The translations under genes were made by a program, and so were the position numbers. From Ypsolopha sequella (lineage: Eukaryota > Arthropoda > Insecta > Lepidoptera > Ypsolophidae): 64,000 bases of DNA. The stretch spans positions 25,547,221-25,611,220 of the forward strand of contig OW203986.1 of the NCBI GenBank assembly GCA_934047225.1, written 5' to 3'. Of this stretch, positions 20,850 to 32,737 are shown in pieces; the first letter of the stretch is position 1; every line of letters starts with the position of its first letter. The notes under the pieces were generated by a model. It worked only from the letters and a program-made list of their open reading frames with translations. It did not search any database and was not told the origin of the DNA.

Positions 20850-23362
20850 AATGGGTGGATCAAGCTCTTGGTAAGAGACCAAACACGGTTGGTCATACAA
20901 AAGCTTTCTATTATCTAATATTAAATAGGTTTCTAACAGGACATACAACCTAGAGCCCTGAATCACTCTTGACCGACGTTATGTTTAAACTGAAACCATC
21001 CAAACCACATATATGTATATGTATCCAAACAATCTCAGAATCAAATCAAACCAAAGCATTCAAAAAGTAACAAGCGTAAAAATTCATTTTATGAAAAACG
21101 GAACGCATTTATTATCTACGACGACATAGTTCGCGCGATAAAATTAAAAAAAAGAAAAGGAATAACTTGAATGTTTTCAACTTCATTATTCAATAGACGT
21201 TCCGTTTTTGAAAATAAATAAGCGAAAAGTTTGCTCGTCGGGGAGGCGCATACCCGGTATGAGTTTCCAGTATTTTCCGCGAGAGTGCGCTTGTGAGAGT
21301 CGTAGGTGCATTTGTCGCGAGGGGCAACGAGACGGGTGGCTAGCATGAATATAATGTTCACTCAACTACGACAAACATAAAAGGAGGGTAATGATTTGTT
21401 TTATAAACGATTTGAAAAGTTGTAAATGAAAGTTAATAGGATAATTATAGGAGTAATGATGAGAGCATTGTTGAACAGGTGGAAATACTTCATTTTTCAA
21501 AATAGTTATAACGAAAATTAAAGCTGGGACAAGTCACCCAGTCAAGCCTGCAAGGGTGACCTAGACTAAACCTCGCTGGAACCTCAGTGAGAGGCCTTCC
21601 ATGTCCTACACTAAGGACTGAGTAATATAAATATGACATATAATTTTTTTTTTCATTTTTTTTACAGCTTTTTTTTGGATTGAATGGCATTGTAATGAAG
21701 TAATTGTGTTATTTGATCTAGATATTTATGTATCAAGCAAACACTATGAAATATTACTATGGAAATGATTATGACCCAATTTAATGTATTTTAATGTAAA
21801 ATTATTTTCTTACTAATGACATATCAATAATCTAATTTAAATTTAATTTTGCATGTTAGAAATTAATAAAGTTTTTATGTTCATAAATATATATTGTGCT
21901 TTTTTAAGCTTTTTTATTTCTTTGGTTTACTTACTATTAAAACAATAAAAATACGTTTTTAATCGATATATTTCAGCCCACGGTATGGGGTTGTCAATTA
22001 AAATTCGTCATAAACGGATCAATTGCATGTTAAATGTTTGTTTTATTAATGTGTTTAATAAACTTCTTATTAATATTAATGACAAGAGAGGTTTAGGTAA
22101 TTTTTAGGCTGGTTATTTTTTCATACCATCTTTTCACCTGTGAGAAAACCTAGTTCGTCAGACATCATGTTAATATAATTAGCCGTGAAAAATTACTTTA
22201 TAATAAGAATGGAAAAATTGAATAACTCAATTGTATCTAACGGTCGCAAGCGCGTAAGATAAGTATCTCTTTTTTATTATCAACTTTATAGGAACTTTCA
22301 AAAGCCTCTTTTGTTTACGTTGTGAATGTCATGCTAGCAAACCGAGGCGGCGAGTAAAGTCGTGAATACATTGGAGACTAGTGGTTAATATTGGATGAAT
22401 CAGGGGCGTAGCCTTTGAAATACAGCGGACGAGGAAAAAGACAAGTGCACGACTGCATTTGTTTTTTTATTTTCAGCCAGTACTTCATAATGTTGACACA
22501 TTGAATAATAATATGGATTTGTCCCTTTTTTTTTGTTGATGCTCGATTGTTTCGTTTTATTTTCAACGTTTACATACTCTATGAATCAAGCTGTTATTTA
22601 GGGTTCTGTATCTCAATATTGAATAAAAACCGGTCAAGTGTGTGTTGGACGACGTGCAGTCTAGGGTTCCGTAGTTGCCCATCACAAAATGCGGACTTAG
22701 AAGGGGGCTTTTTCTTTGATACTTTTAACATATTAATTGAGTTATTTTCAATGGATTTATAAGGAATTTTAATTTTTATAAGTTGGTCGGCTATTACTTG
22801 TTTACTTGTAAAGCCTACTTAGATAAGATAGTTTTCCTTTTAAATTCGTTATACACACTATACTGTCACGCCTTTTTTCACATATCTAAAACAACAGTTT
22901 AGCTGGCAAGGGGACTTGACTTTAACAAAAATTTGCACTTTAGAGCTTAATATTTTGCGAAAGGATCCCTGAATCGAAAAATGGTTTTCACACATCCGCA
23001 AAATTTTTGAACGACATATCAAATGACAACCCACATAAAAGGATAGCCGAGAAAAATAATCATCCCCACTTTACGTGTAGGAGAGGTACAAAAAATTTTT
23101 TTTTTTTTTATATTTCATTTTCTCACTTTGACGACGTGATTAATATGTATACCCAAACGCCAAATAACAGCTTTCTAGCACTAAGAGCTAAGCAGCAGAT
23201 AGACAGATGGACGGACATGGTGAAACCATAAGGGTTCCTTGTTGACTACGGAACCCTCAAAACAAAACCTTTATATGTTCACTTTGTTGTTCGTCTGTCC
23301 GTCTGTAAAGACTATTTTGCTCGGGCCCAATGTAAGATATCAAGTTGAGTGAGACTGATATT
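20850..23362. other. Non-coding sequence with repeat fragments
   Basis: No supportable gene. Between 22600 and 22680 there is a fragment with AAAACCGGTCAAGTGTG and AGGGTTCCGTAG. At 22880-23275 there is a longer dispersed-repeat segment containing AGCTTTCTAGCACTAAGAGC, CAGACAGATGGACGGACATGG and ACCATAAGGGTTCC, ending in GACTACGGAACCCTCAAAA. Just before the satellite, GTCTGTCCGTCTG and GCTCGGGCCCAATG appear. Confidence 0.5.
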
Positions 23363-25481
23363 TCCTACAATAGTCTACGGCCCCATGGTGCTCTAAAAAT
23401 ATCAGTCTTCTAAGTGACATACTTCCTACAGAAGTCTACGGTCCCATGATGCTCTAAAAATATCAGTCTTCTAAGTGACATACTTCCTACAGAAGTCTAC
23501 GATCCCATGATGCTCTAAAAATATCAGTCTTCTAAGTGACATACTTCCTACAGAAGTCTACGGTCCCATGATGCTCTAAAAATATCAGTCTTCTAAGTGA
23601 CATACTTCCTACAGAAGTCTACGGACCCATAATGCTCTAAAAATATCAGTCTTCTAAGTGACATACTTCCTACAGAAGTCTACGGACCCATAATGCTCTA
23701 AAAATATCAGTCCTCTAAGTGACATACTTCCTACAGAAGTCTACGGTCCCATGATGCTCTAAAAATATCAGTCTTCTAAGTGACATACTTCCTACAGAAG
23801 TCTACGGTCCCATGATGCTCTAAAAATATCAGTCTTCTAAGTGGCATACTTCCCACAGAAGTCTACGGTCCCATAATGCTCTAAAAATATCAGTCTTCTA
23901 AGTGACATACTTCCTACAGAAGTCTACGGCCCCATGATGCTCTAAAAATATCAGTCTTCTAAGTGACATACTTTCTACAGAAGTCTACGGTCTCATGGTG
24001 CTCTAAACATATCAGTCTTCTAAGTGACATACTTCCTACAGAAGTCTACAGTCCCATAATGCTCTAAAAATATCAGTCTTCTAAGTGACATACTTCCTAC
24101 AGAAGTCTACGGTCCCATGATGCTCTAAAAATATCAGTCTTCTAACTGACATACTTCCTACAGAAGTCTACGGTCCCATAATGCTCTAAAAATATCAGTC
24201 TTCTAAGTGACATACTTCCTACAGAAGTCTACGGTCCCATGATGCTCTAAAAATATCAGTCTTCTAAGTGGCATACTTCCCACAGAAGTCTACGGTCCCA
24301 TAATGCTCTAAAAATATCAGTCTTCTAAGTGACATACTTCCTACAGAAGTCTACGGCCCCATGATGCTCTAAAAATATCAGTCTTCTAAGTGACACACTT
24401 TCTACAGAAGTCTACGGTCCCATGGTGCTCTAAACATATCAGTCTTCTAAGTGACATACTTCCTACAGAAGTCTACAGTCCCATAATGCTCTAAAAATAT
24501 CAGTCTTCTAAGTGACACACTTCCTACAGAAGTCTACGGTCCCATGATGCTCTAAAAATATCAGTCTTCTAACTGACATACTTCCTACAGAAGTCCACGG
24601 TCCCATAATGCTCTAAAAATATCAGTCTTCTAAGTGACATACTTCCTACAAAAGTCTACGGTCCCATAATGCTCTAAAAATATCAGTCTTCTAAGTGACA
24701 TACTTACTACAGAAGTCTACGGTCTCATGGTACTCTAAACATATCAGTCTTCTAAGTGACATACTTCCTACAGAAGTCTACGGTCCCATAATGCTCTAAA
24801 AATATCAGTCTTTTAAGTGACATACTTCCTACAGAAGTCTACGGTCCCATGATGCTCTAAAAATATCTGTCTTCTAAGTGACATACTTCCTACAGAAGTC
24901 TACAGTCCCATAATGCTCTAAAAATATCAGTCTTCTAAGTGACATACTTCCTACAAAAGTCTACGGTCCCATAATGCTCTAAAATATCAGTCTTCTAAGT
25001 GACATACTTCCTACAGAAGTCTACGGTCCCATGATGCTCTAAAAATATCAGTCTTCTAAGTGACATATTTCCTACAGAAGTCTACGGTCCCATAATGCTC
25101 TAAAAATATCAGTCTTCTAAGTGACATACTTCCTACAGAAGTCTACGGTCCCATAATGCTCTAAACATATCAGTCTTCTAAGTGACATACTTCCTACAGA
25201 AGTCTACGGTCCCATGATGCTCTAAAAATATCAGTCTTCTAAGTGGCATACTTCCCACAGAAGTCTACGGTCCCATAATGCTCTAAAAATATCACTCTTC
25301 TAAGTGACATACTTCCTACAGAAGTCTACGGTCCCATAATGCTCTAAAAATATCAGTCTTCTAAGTGACATACTTCCTACAGAAGTCTACGGTCCCATAA
25401 TGCTCTAAAAATATCAGTCTTCTAAGTTACATATTTCCTACAGAACTCCACGGTCCCATGTTGCTCTAAAAGTATCAGTCT
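23363..25481. repeat. 61-bp satellite array, about 35 copies
   Basis: A 61-bp unit (ATATCAGTCTTCTAAGTGAC, ATACTTCCTACAGAAGTCTA, CGGTCCCATRATGCTCTAAA plus one base) repeats head to tail. Units differ at a few positions only. A 1-bp deletion (GCTCTAAAATATCAG) is at about 24976, and edge units at both ends are more diverged. Each unit carries CTTCT and AGAAG 23 bp apart, able to pair as a hairpin, with AAGT-GACAT-ACTT inside. There is no coding frame on either strand. The array lacks the unique spacers of CRISPR and is an ordinary eukaryotic satellite. Confidence 0.97.
23760..24620. repeat. 427-bp (7-unit) higher-order repeat in the 61-bp satellite
   Basis: Diagnostic variants recur in the same order seven units apart. 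GTGGCATACTTCCCACAG begins at 23841 and 24268. It is followed in both blocks by GGCCCCATGATG, an ACTTTCTACAG variant, CATGGTGCTCTAAACATATC, TACAGTCCCATAATG and CTAACTGACATAC. The spacing is exactly 427 bp, or 7 x 61. A third GTGGCATACTTCCCACAG unit at about 25243 lies 16 units on. Confidence 0.85.
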
Positions 25482-26371
25482 CGCGAAAAAAAATATTGCC
25501 ATTTACATAATCAATTTCATACAAATTTTCTCACCATGAAAACTTATAGGGCATTTCTTAGGTAGATGACATATAAACTTGAAATTTCGTTTACAAGTAG
25601 ATCTGTAGCACAGGTATAGAAAAAAATTAAATATTACCAATTATTTTTTATTACTTAATTTGAGATTTAATACTTATCCAACTTAATTAGACTCTTAAGA
25701 TACACTGAGTATAAGAGATCGTGTGTGCCAAATTATGCAATTCGATCATAACTGCAAATGGAATTATATACCATAATTAATGTTTATTGGGTTCCATACC
25801 CGTATTGTGTGGTGGTGCGGAAACATTTGCGGGCGAGTTCGACTCACACTTTGCTGGTTATTTTACTTTTTCTCAGTAAGACGCCAGACTTATAATTAAT
25901 TTAGTTCGATTCGGATTTGGTTCGATTCCTGCGGTATGCATGGATGAGTTTGTCGTTAAGTGGATGTACGAGTTTTTACCGATGATTGTTTCCAGGATTA
26001 ACGCAGAGATAATTTAATTTTCCTTGAAAATTTTAAAGCTCTAAGTATGTCTTCAGTATATGCTATCTCTGAATGAGGAGAATACATTTTTTTTCTCTAA
26101 TTTATTGAAGGAAATAGCAAAAAAAAGGTGTTCTTCTTCACTCAAGCCGTAGAAATAAAGCATACAAAATCCAGCACATTTTTGTAATACATCACCCAGT
26201 ATGAACGAAATGAAGCGCAAAAAGCATGTTGTTGCAAAGATTAGCTAAGTAAAACCGAACCGACACAAACTAGCTCGAAGCGGAATGTATAAATAATCTT
26301 ATTTGCGGATGGAATCTTGGCACTGATGGATGAGCCAGCTTATAAGGATGTAGGAAGTATGCAGTTGAGGT
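25482..26371. other. Non-coding sequence with repeat fragment
   Basis: AT-rich. A fragment at about 25795-25875 (GGGTTCCATACCCGTATTG, GAGTTCGACTCACACTTTGC) belongs to the GGGTTCCGTACC family. No gene is seen. Confidence 0.5.
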
Positions 26372-26640
26372 ATGAAAATACACATAGTGAATTTATGGAG
26401 ATTTATAGAAACAATAGAGAATAGACGAGGAAAGATGGTTAGACACGACATCTATATAAAAAACATAGGAGAAAATAAAAGAAAGAAAAGGAAGAGGAAG
26501 ACCCAGGATAAGTTATTTGGACTAATTAAAAGAAAAGGCTGGAGTCGTGTCATGCCAAGAACTGAAGGGATGGGCAATGAACAAAACTCTATGGAGACAG
26601 CTACATCGACTAGATATGTGACGACGACGAATTTAGGGAA
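26372..26640 (+). pseudogene. Frameshifted C-terminal relic of another LINE reverse transcriptase
   Basis: One frame reads ENRRGKMVRHDIYIKNI and KKRKRKTQDKLFGLIKRKGW. This fits the 'RRGxMxGHxxRHDxFxxxIxEGKxxGKRxRGRPRxxxxxQI' tail found after the reverse transcriptase domain in endonuclease-RT LINEs. The characteristic end of the motif (AMNKTLWRQLHRLD) appears only after a frame change near 26570. The fragment is therefore broken, and the upstream domains are missing. It belongs to a different subfamily from the relics at 10453 and 20604. Confidence 0.6.
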
Positions 26641-26748
26641 GGGATATTCATTATTCTTCCACCGACATTTAGAGTTAAAGTTTAAACTATAAAATATCAC
26701 TTAATTTTCAGGGGCTTTTTAGGTCTTAAAAATCGTGCGTCCTTAATT

Positions 26749-26789
26749 GGGGGGTGGGAGGTGGAAGGGGGTTAGGGGATTAGGGGGGG
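26749..26789 (+). other. G-quadruplex-forming candidate
   Basis: Five G-runs of three to seven bases (GGGGGG, GGG, GGGGG, GGGG, GGGGGGG) are separated by loops of 1-7 bases, including TTA and ATTA. This satisfies the usual G4 pattern in an otherwise AT-rich region. A second G-rich stretch (GGAGGGGGGGAGGAGGGCCC) follows near 26920-26940. Confidence 0.6.
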
Positions 26790-28960
26790 CTCCCCTATTC
26801 TCCTAGTATATTTTATTTTGTGCGGAAATGTATAATTTTTGAGAAATTAATTATTTATTTTGTAAAATTTTGAGGTTATATTTACATTATTTTGTAAAAC
26901 TAAACTGGTTAGGGGATGGTTGGAGGGGGGGAGGAGGGCCCATTCCCCATCTGAACCCACAAGTGCAGAAGCCAATTTTAGGATCAATTCAACCTATCAG
27001 TACAGAAGTGATTTTGATAAAAAATCACTTTTGCATCGGCTCCGGCACTGCGGGAAGTGCAACCCCTTCGCCCTTACGTAACAAAGTACAGGCAACCCTG
27101 CGAACTGGAGCGGCTGAGGCTGGTCGCCGAAGCTCCACGCCTCCGGCTTTTGTATATACACTCTAGGGGTAGTAGCCACAAGACTTTGAAGAGTCGAAGT
27201 GCACTAAGTCAGTTTGAACCTTCCAGTATAGGAATCGGGAGGCGCTGAGTCAATTTTTAACAGTTTTAACCTACACATACAGACAGAGCACATTCGCGTA
27301 GCTACAAGAGAAACGGAATGGCTTCGTAGCATTTCACGGCCATTTTGGACAGTTTTCGCCCGCAAACGTACCATAATGTCAATATTATTGACAATATCTG
27401 GTAAAATTGCGTGTGTACGGGTTATTTGACGTTTCGTCAGACCAATTTCATACCTTTTTCTTCTATTTGTTATTCTACATAGTTTGCCTAATTAATTAAT
27501 TCACCTTCTTTTTTGGAAAAATTAAAACCTAATGGTAATACTAACCCACTAATATGATATTATAAGATTTCTATGTACCTACTAACCACATTCCTGTTTG
27601 TATTTTTTTGTAAATAATTATTACGCTAACACTTTGATCTGTATAATTTATAATATAAGAGGAGAAACTGGTTCCTGAATCTCAGTATTAACTTTTTGGG
27701 AGCCAGATGCTTTAAAACAATTGTGACTTTGTGTATGAAAATAAATACTTTTTATGTTTATGTTTAATTCACTTTAATTTTTAGTCTAAAATTACATTTC
27801 GTACACAAATATTTTTCAATTTTGATTATTGATTTTCACAAAAACTATGAATTTTCGCGGAAAAAGAAAAGCACTTTGTTATGAAAAGTGATAGCCAGCT
27901 ATTGATTGCACACCTCATTACAATTAAATAAAGGACGCACGATAAAAATACCAACCCCTTTAATATACCCAACCGGTTTCACTACAATAGTATTTTCAAT
28001 AGATTAACATTAATTAATAACTGCTACTCGTTACAAATGTTTACGTTTAATATCTATAAATGTAAAAGAATGTCCTGACTGACTGAGTGACTGACTGAAA
28101 GACTGATCTATAGATCTATAGTAACATGAAATTTGGACTATAAGTTCTTTGTTTGACGTAGACATCAGCTAAGAAGGGATCTTAGGATATCCCCACGAGA
28201 ACAGGAGAAACGATAAATACTGGCTGACACTGAGCAGCATTGTCTGCGTGGATCCCATTTCTGCGAATCCCGTGAGAATATCCTAAAAATCCCTTTTTAG
28301 CAAATGCCTACGCCATACAATTAACCCACAGTCCAAATTTCACCATCCTAGGTACCGCCGTTTGGTCTAGGCGTTTAAAGGTCAGTCACAAGTCAGTCAG
28401 GGTATTATTTTTAACCGACTTCAAAAAAGGAACAGATTCTCAATTCGACTGTATTTTTATTATATTATTTATAGATTAGACCAGTCAGTCAGAACAATAA
28501 TAAACGTTTTTCCCAAAGTAAGTATCGATTCTTAATTTTATTCAGTTGAAACAATTTCATCTATGAAAACAAATCAAAACTTTAAACAACCAAATAATTA
28601 CAGCGTCTTTGTTTTTAGAACCAAACGAGCCCTTATAGCCTTGTAAAAACAACCGTAAAAATCTAAAAATACAAAAACAACGATCATGAAATTTCTCTCC
28701 ACTTCCCAACCCTTAATTACATTTTCAACAAACGTCTCTAATGCAAAACGGAAACGATTCAACTCCCAAGATACAAACAACCGACTTTCAATGAAAAGCC
28801 TTTAAAATTTAAACACCTTTCGGCGGAAAGTTGGATCGACCCTATTCAGGGAAAGATTACCTCCTTGCATTTATCCAAGGAGTTTTGAAAATTAAAAAAT
28901 AAACAGTTTAGCATCCAATACTGGCACGTTATCACAAAAGAAGAAGAAAAATAAGGAAAA
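26790..28960. other. Non-coding sequence upstream of the receptor gene
   Basis: No supportable gene. It contains a GC-richer block at about 27030-27245 of unknown nature. A dispersed repeat-like region lies at about 28070-28420 (TGACTGACTGAGTGACTGACTG and CCACAGTCCAAATTTCACC). At 28415-28460 there is the terminal motif AACCGACTTCAAAAAAGGA that also bounds the large palindrome at 34166-35943. Confidence 0.4.
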
Positions 28961-28989
28961 GATTCATTGGATGGAAGAGTTCCACGTTC

Positions 28990-29451
28990 AAATTACGAGG
29001 CGACGAAGTTTAAAGTGCGCATGTCGGTAAATAACTTGTTGGCGTGGAGAGCGTTCCGAAACGGCAGTGCGACATCGACGCGAGAGGGAGGCGTGTCGGC
29101 TCCCCACTGGGATTTCGCGTTTCCGGACGAATAGTTTTCTGAATTTTAAATTTTCGAGTACGATTTTCGGGCAGCTGTTTAAAATTAAGCTCAGTTGAAT
29201 GATTTTGTTTTCTTTTTAGAACTTTTGCGTTTTAGTAATTTTATATAAATTTTTCGTTTTTATTTAATTTGATTCAAGTTGTGTTAATTTTGTAGACTAC
29301 GTAAATAATAAAAAAGTTCATTGCGTTTAAGTTTTCAGCTCAATCGAATTCCAAAAAATGGATACGACATAGCCCAAATTTCTCAAACAAATTTAAAAAA
29401 GTGAAAAATGACGATTTTCAAAAAATGACTAATTTACGGTGAAGTTCCAAA
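28990..29451 (+). promoter_or_regulatory. Probable promoter and 5' leader of the RYK-family gene
   Basis: The stretch 29000-29130 is locally rich in CpG (GGCGTGGAGAGCG, GCGACATCGACGCGAGAGG) in an AT-rich neighbourhood. Initiator-like motifs occur (GCAGTG near 29074, TCAGTTG at 29191). The last 100 bp before the start codon holds three minimal upstream ORFs: 29358-29372, 29408-29428 and 29425-29442. The latter two overlap. The transcription start cannot be fixed from sequence alone, and a non-coding first exon further upstream is possible. Confidence 0.4.
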
Positions 29452-29551
29452 ATGGCCGAGCGAGTGATATTGGCGTGCCTCTTGGCGTTGCCATGGGCAA
29501 CCGGCCATCTCAATGTGCTCATCAGTCAAGCCGAAGTGATGAAGTTGTTAG
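29452..29551 (+). CDS. First coding exon of a RYK/Derailed-family Wnt receptor (partial)
   Basis: The ATG at 29452 has a good context (AAAATGG). It opens 33 codons plus one base, then a consensus donor GTAAGT at 29552. Residues 5-18 form a hydrophobic signal peptide (VILACLLALPWATG). Residues 19-34 read HLNVLISQAEVMKLLG once the split codon is completed as Gly. That matches the start of the WIF domain in Derailed, Doughnut and RYK, where '-EV-RL-G' precedes 'LDAELYYVR'. Members are single-pass, Wnt5-binding pseudokinase receptors that steer axons and muscle attachment. The transmembrane and kinase-like parts must lie on later exons, which I did not find. Which paralogue this is cannot be decided from 34 residues. 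Confidence 0.68.
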
Positions 29552-30191
29552 GTAAGTAATTGTTACTTGTTAATGGAGAGGCTTGTCCTTTCTTTAAATA
29601 TTTTTTTATTCCTAATATCATTACTTGCCATAAAGTATGCTCTTTTTTACATTATTATTTAGCTTTGTTTTTTTGTTTGACAATGGAAAATTTATTGTTA
29701 AGCTGTTTTAAACATACACATTTTTGATATCTAAATTTTTTACAATAAAAAAAGTCGTGTTTTTATTTCATTCAGGCCAAGTGCTTGAGTTTTTGGATTC
29801 TTAAGATATGAAGGACGAGTATCAATCACAATGTGATAATTAAATTAGAACAATTAAAAGCATGAGGTTCAAAGGTTTCAAAAATACAAATATGAAGGTT
29901 GTTATCCAAAAAGTTTGGCAATCATGTAGAGGTTATACTTACAATGAAAAAAGCGCACGACACGACAATACCAAGGACGTGTACTTTTGCCCAGGTCATC
30001 GTAAAAATAGTCCATTGACTTTTGAGTCTTTTAACTACTTGCATTATTTAAAATAATTCAAATCCATACATTTCTATATTTAAACAGGGCTAAACGGGAC
30101 CCTATTACTAGTGTCCGTCTGTCCGTACTAGGTAGCCAGTTGAAATTTTCATAGAATACGTGTCACTGTGGCCTCTGTCACGGAAAATAAT
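29552..30191. other. Start of probable large first intron
   Basis: Begins with GTAAGTAATT. It contains a diverged stub (about 30090-30185: GGGACCCTATTACTAGTG, CCAGTTGAAATTTTCATAG) of repeat C in the orientation opposite to the copy at 30192. No second exon with the expected continuation of the WIF domain was found to the end of the window. The intron would then exceed 34 kb. Confidence 0.45.
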
Positions 30192-30481
30192 AAAACCAGC
30201 CAAGTGCGAATCAGACTCGCACACGAAGGGTTCCGTACCATTATCTATAAAAATGGCAAAAAAAAAAAAATGTCTGTTGCATAAGAGCGCCATTAAATAT
30301 TTATTTTATTCTATTTTTTTGTATTTGTTGTTATACCGGCAACAGAAATACATCATCTGTGAAAATTTCAACTGTCTAACTATTACGGTTCATGAGATAC
30401 AGCCTGGTGACAGACGGTAGGACAGCGGAGTCTTAGTAATAGGGTCCCGTTGGTTACCCTTTGGGTACGGAACCCTAAAAA
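30192..30481 (+). repeat. Dispersed repeat C (GACTCGCAC ... GGGTACGGAACCCTAAAAA), complete copy 1
   Basis: Runs from AAAACCAGCCAAGTGCGAATC, through AGGGTTCCGTACC, AACAGAAATACATCATCTG, GAAAATTTCAACTGTCTAAC and CATGAGATACAGCCTGGTGA, to TTGGGTACGGAACCCTAAAA. Length is about 290 bp. A complete inverted copy is at 37976-38274, a partial inverted copy at 52837-53060, and stubs occur elsewhere. This is one of the commonest repeats in moths and butterflies. An 86-codon frame inside it is fortuitous. Confidence 0.8.
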
Positions 30482-31757
30482 TTAAACCCGAAGGGAGCCC
30501 CTTTACACCCCATACAAAAACGCACCCAAAGGTCCAAAGAGTCCAAAGAGTCGAAAGATCCAAAGGGACCCACTATACAAAAAACCTCAAAGGAATATAC
30601 ATAGGTAATTTTTTTTAACGTTTTTTTTTCACCTCTATCAAAGACGGTAATACATACAAGTTTCTTTGGTCAGATTGTACTATATAATCTAAAGTAAAAC
30701 AACAAATAACAAAACTTAGATTCTACTTAGAGGGTCAGACGCAACGGTTTTAGCGCCTTGTTTTTGTAGCCTTGATGTTGCTATGGCATCCATATTGTTG
30801 TTGTTTACAATAATTTAACGAGCGAGCGAATCCGAGATGGGGTTGGGGGTCCACGAGTTTACAGTTCGGGCCTGAAAATTAATTATTAGCAGTAATCGGA
30901 ATAGGGTGCGTTTCCAAGTACCTATTTATTACAAAATTTCAAAATACAAAATTAATTTATTAGTATTTACTACAGAATTTCAATATGGATAACATGGATA
31001 TGCCTTCTAAACCCGGAAAAGAATGTGGAAATGGAATACTTGCCTATAATACTCAATAACATCGTGAACATAATTTTTTTTTAATGTCTCAGCAGCTTAA
31101 TCGATTAAGGTAGTAAATAGCTAAATTTGCAATAATAATTACATCCGTGTGACACAACATGTTATTCAAGACAGAAGTCATTGTTACTTGGGATCAGAGA
31201 GAAAATCATAAATATACTTGTATACTACCTCCATGCTTATTTCTAGCCAAGTAACACGAAAAACAGAAACAAATGGAACAAATACAAAAACACATCCTCA
31301 GTGATTGGTTACTAGGTGTACTCATCAACCCCAAAACGGATTGGCGGTTTCCATGTTATGATCGATCATATCCATGTTATGTATCTACTTAAAACTACCT
31401 ATTCCGATTTCTGATTATTAGGGTTCCGAACCCGTATTGTTTCGATGTACGACTCTTCGTGCATGAGTTCGACGCGCACTTAGCCTTTGGTTTTTTTAAT
31501 TAGTGACCAAATATTTGTATAGAATTACTTTTGACCGATTATGTGGCTTATGGGACCGCTTATGTAGGGGAATTAGGTTGTTGTGTGGTCCAGTCTAATA
31601 TGGTAATGGCGGCCATATTTGGATTCGCTTAGATTTTAATTCGAGAAACATTTCAAGATTTAGGTTTAATAAGCTGTATTTTAGAACTTGGGGTCTAAGA
31701 AACCTCATGATGATGAATATTTTTACGAAAAAGCTGCAACCTCCATTTGCCTTCGTG
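30482..31757. other. Non-coding intronic sequence
   Basis: Contains short direct repeats of CAAAGAGTC type near 30530-30565. A GGGTTCCGAACCCGTATTG repeat stub lies near 31420-31495. No exon-like segment is seen. Confidence 0.45.
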
Positions 31758-31933
31758 TGACGTCACTTGAGAAATGGCTGTTAAGAAATGTTTAGATAAA
31801 TTTATAATAATTTGCTTCCGACTGATTAGACAGATGGATGACAAATGAGTAGACTGACAGAGATAGACCACTTTTTTTATAAGCAATCACACATCCCAAT
31901 CACTATAATGTCTTAAATTCTCAAGTGACGTCA
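31758..31933. mobile_element. 176-bp MITE with TGACGTCACTTGAGAA ends
   Basis: TGACGTCACTTGAGAA (31758-31773) is exactly inverted at 31918-31933. Each end begins with the palindrome TGACGTCA, a consensus cAMP response element. No coding capacity and no clear target duplication. Confidence 0.6.
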
Positions 31934-32737
31934 TATCGGAAAATTCTTTAAAAAATATAAAAAGTAATGTTTAATTTATATACCAAAATAATGGAAACAA
32001 CGTCCTAAAATGGCGTATATTCCGTAAAAAATATTGAAAAAAATCTTTTAGAAATGAAGCTATGGGAATTCGAATTCCGTAGGGAACATTTATGTTCGCT
32101 CTGCGTACTTTGGAAGGTACGTTAAACTGTATAGGACCTTAGGGTGTACTGACAAATGTTAACCAAGATGCCCTCTGGAGTAAAAAAAATAAAAAACGAA
32201 ACGTTACCCTCTAAGATTTTTTTTTCTTATTAATTTTCGAATACAGCGTTAAGAAAGATTAAAACAAAAAAAATATGTTTTTAATTTCCACATAGGGCTC
32301 CTAGTCTAACATTTAACCCTAAGGTGGTGCCATAAAAGACAGCTCTACTATGTTCTGGAAATGGTCATAATTAAATGCAACTCTAAGAAACTCCGACTAT
32401 TCACTTCAATAATAAATTTATAACTTTAGTACAATGCAACTGATATTATTTTTATTCGTCGGGCAAGCGTCTTTAGTGAGTACACTAATGAAGGTTTTTA
32501 TTTTGGTATTAAAATTCTTTATTACATATATATTTATGACCCAATAAAAACACCAGCAGTGTTGGCTACGAGCAACAAAACATTTTTATGATTGTTTATG
32601 TTATGACTTGTGTCACCATTTTTATAACGTAGGTTGTAAATTATTTTATTGCCTGTCATAATCTCATTTATAATAATCATTAATTTCCAGAAACGCTTTT
32701 CAGTGGTTGCTGTTTTTTTTTTAGTTTCTAACGCAAT
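31934..32737. other. Non-coding intronic sequence
   Basis: AT-rich with homopolymer runs. Nothing supportable. Confidence 0.4.

Noticed and set aside
23363..25481. Regularly spaced repeats suggesting a CRISPR array
   Set aside because: Repeats are directly adjacent 61-bp units with no unique spacers, in an insect genome. It is a satellite.
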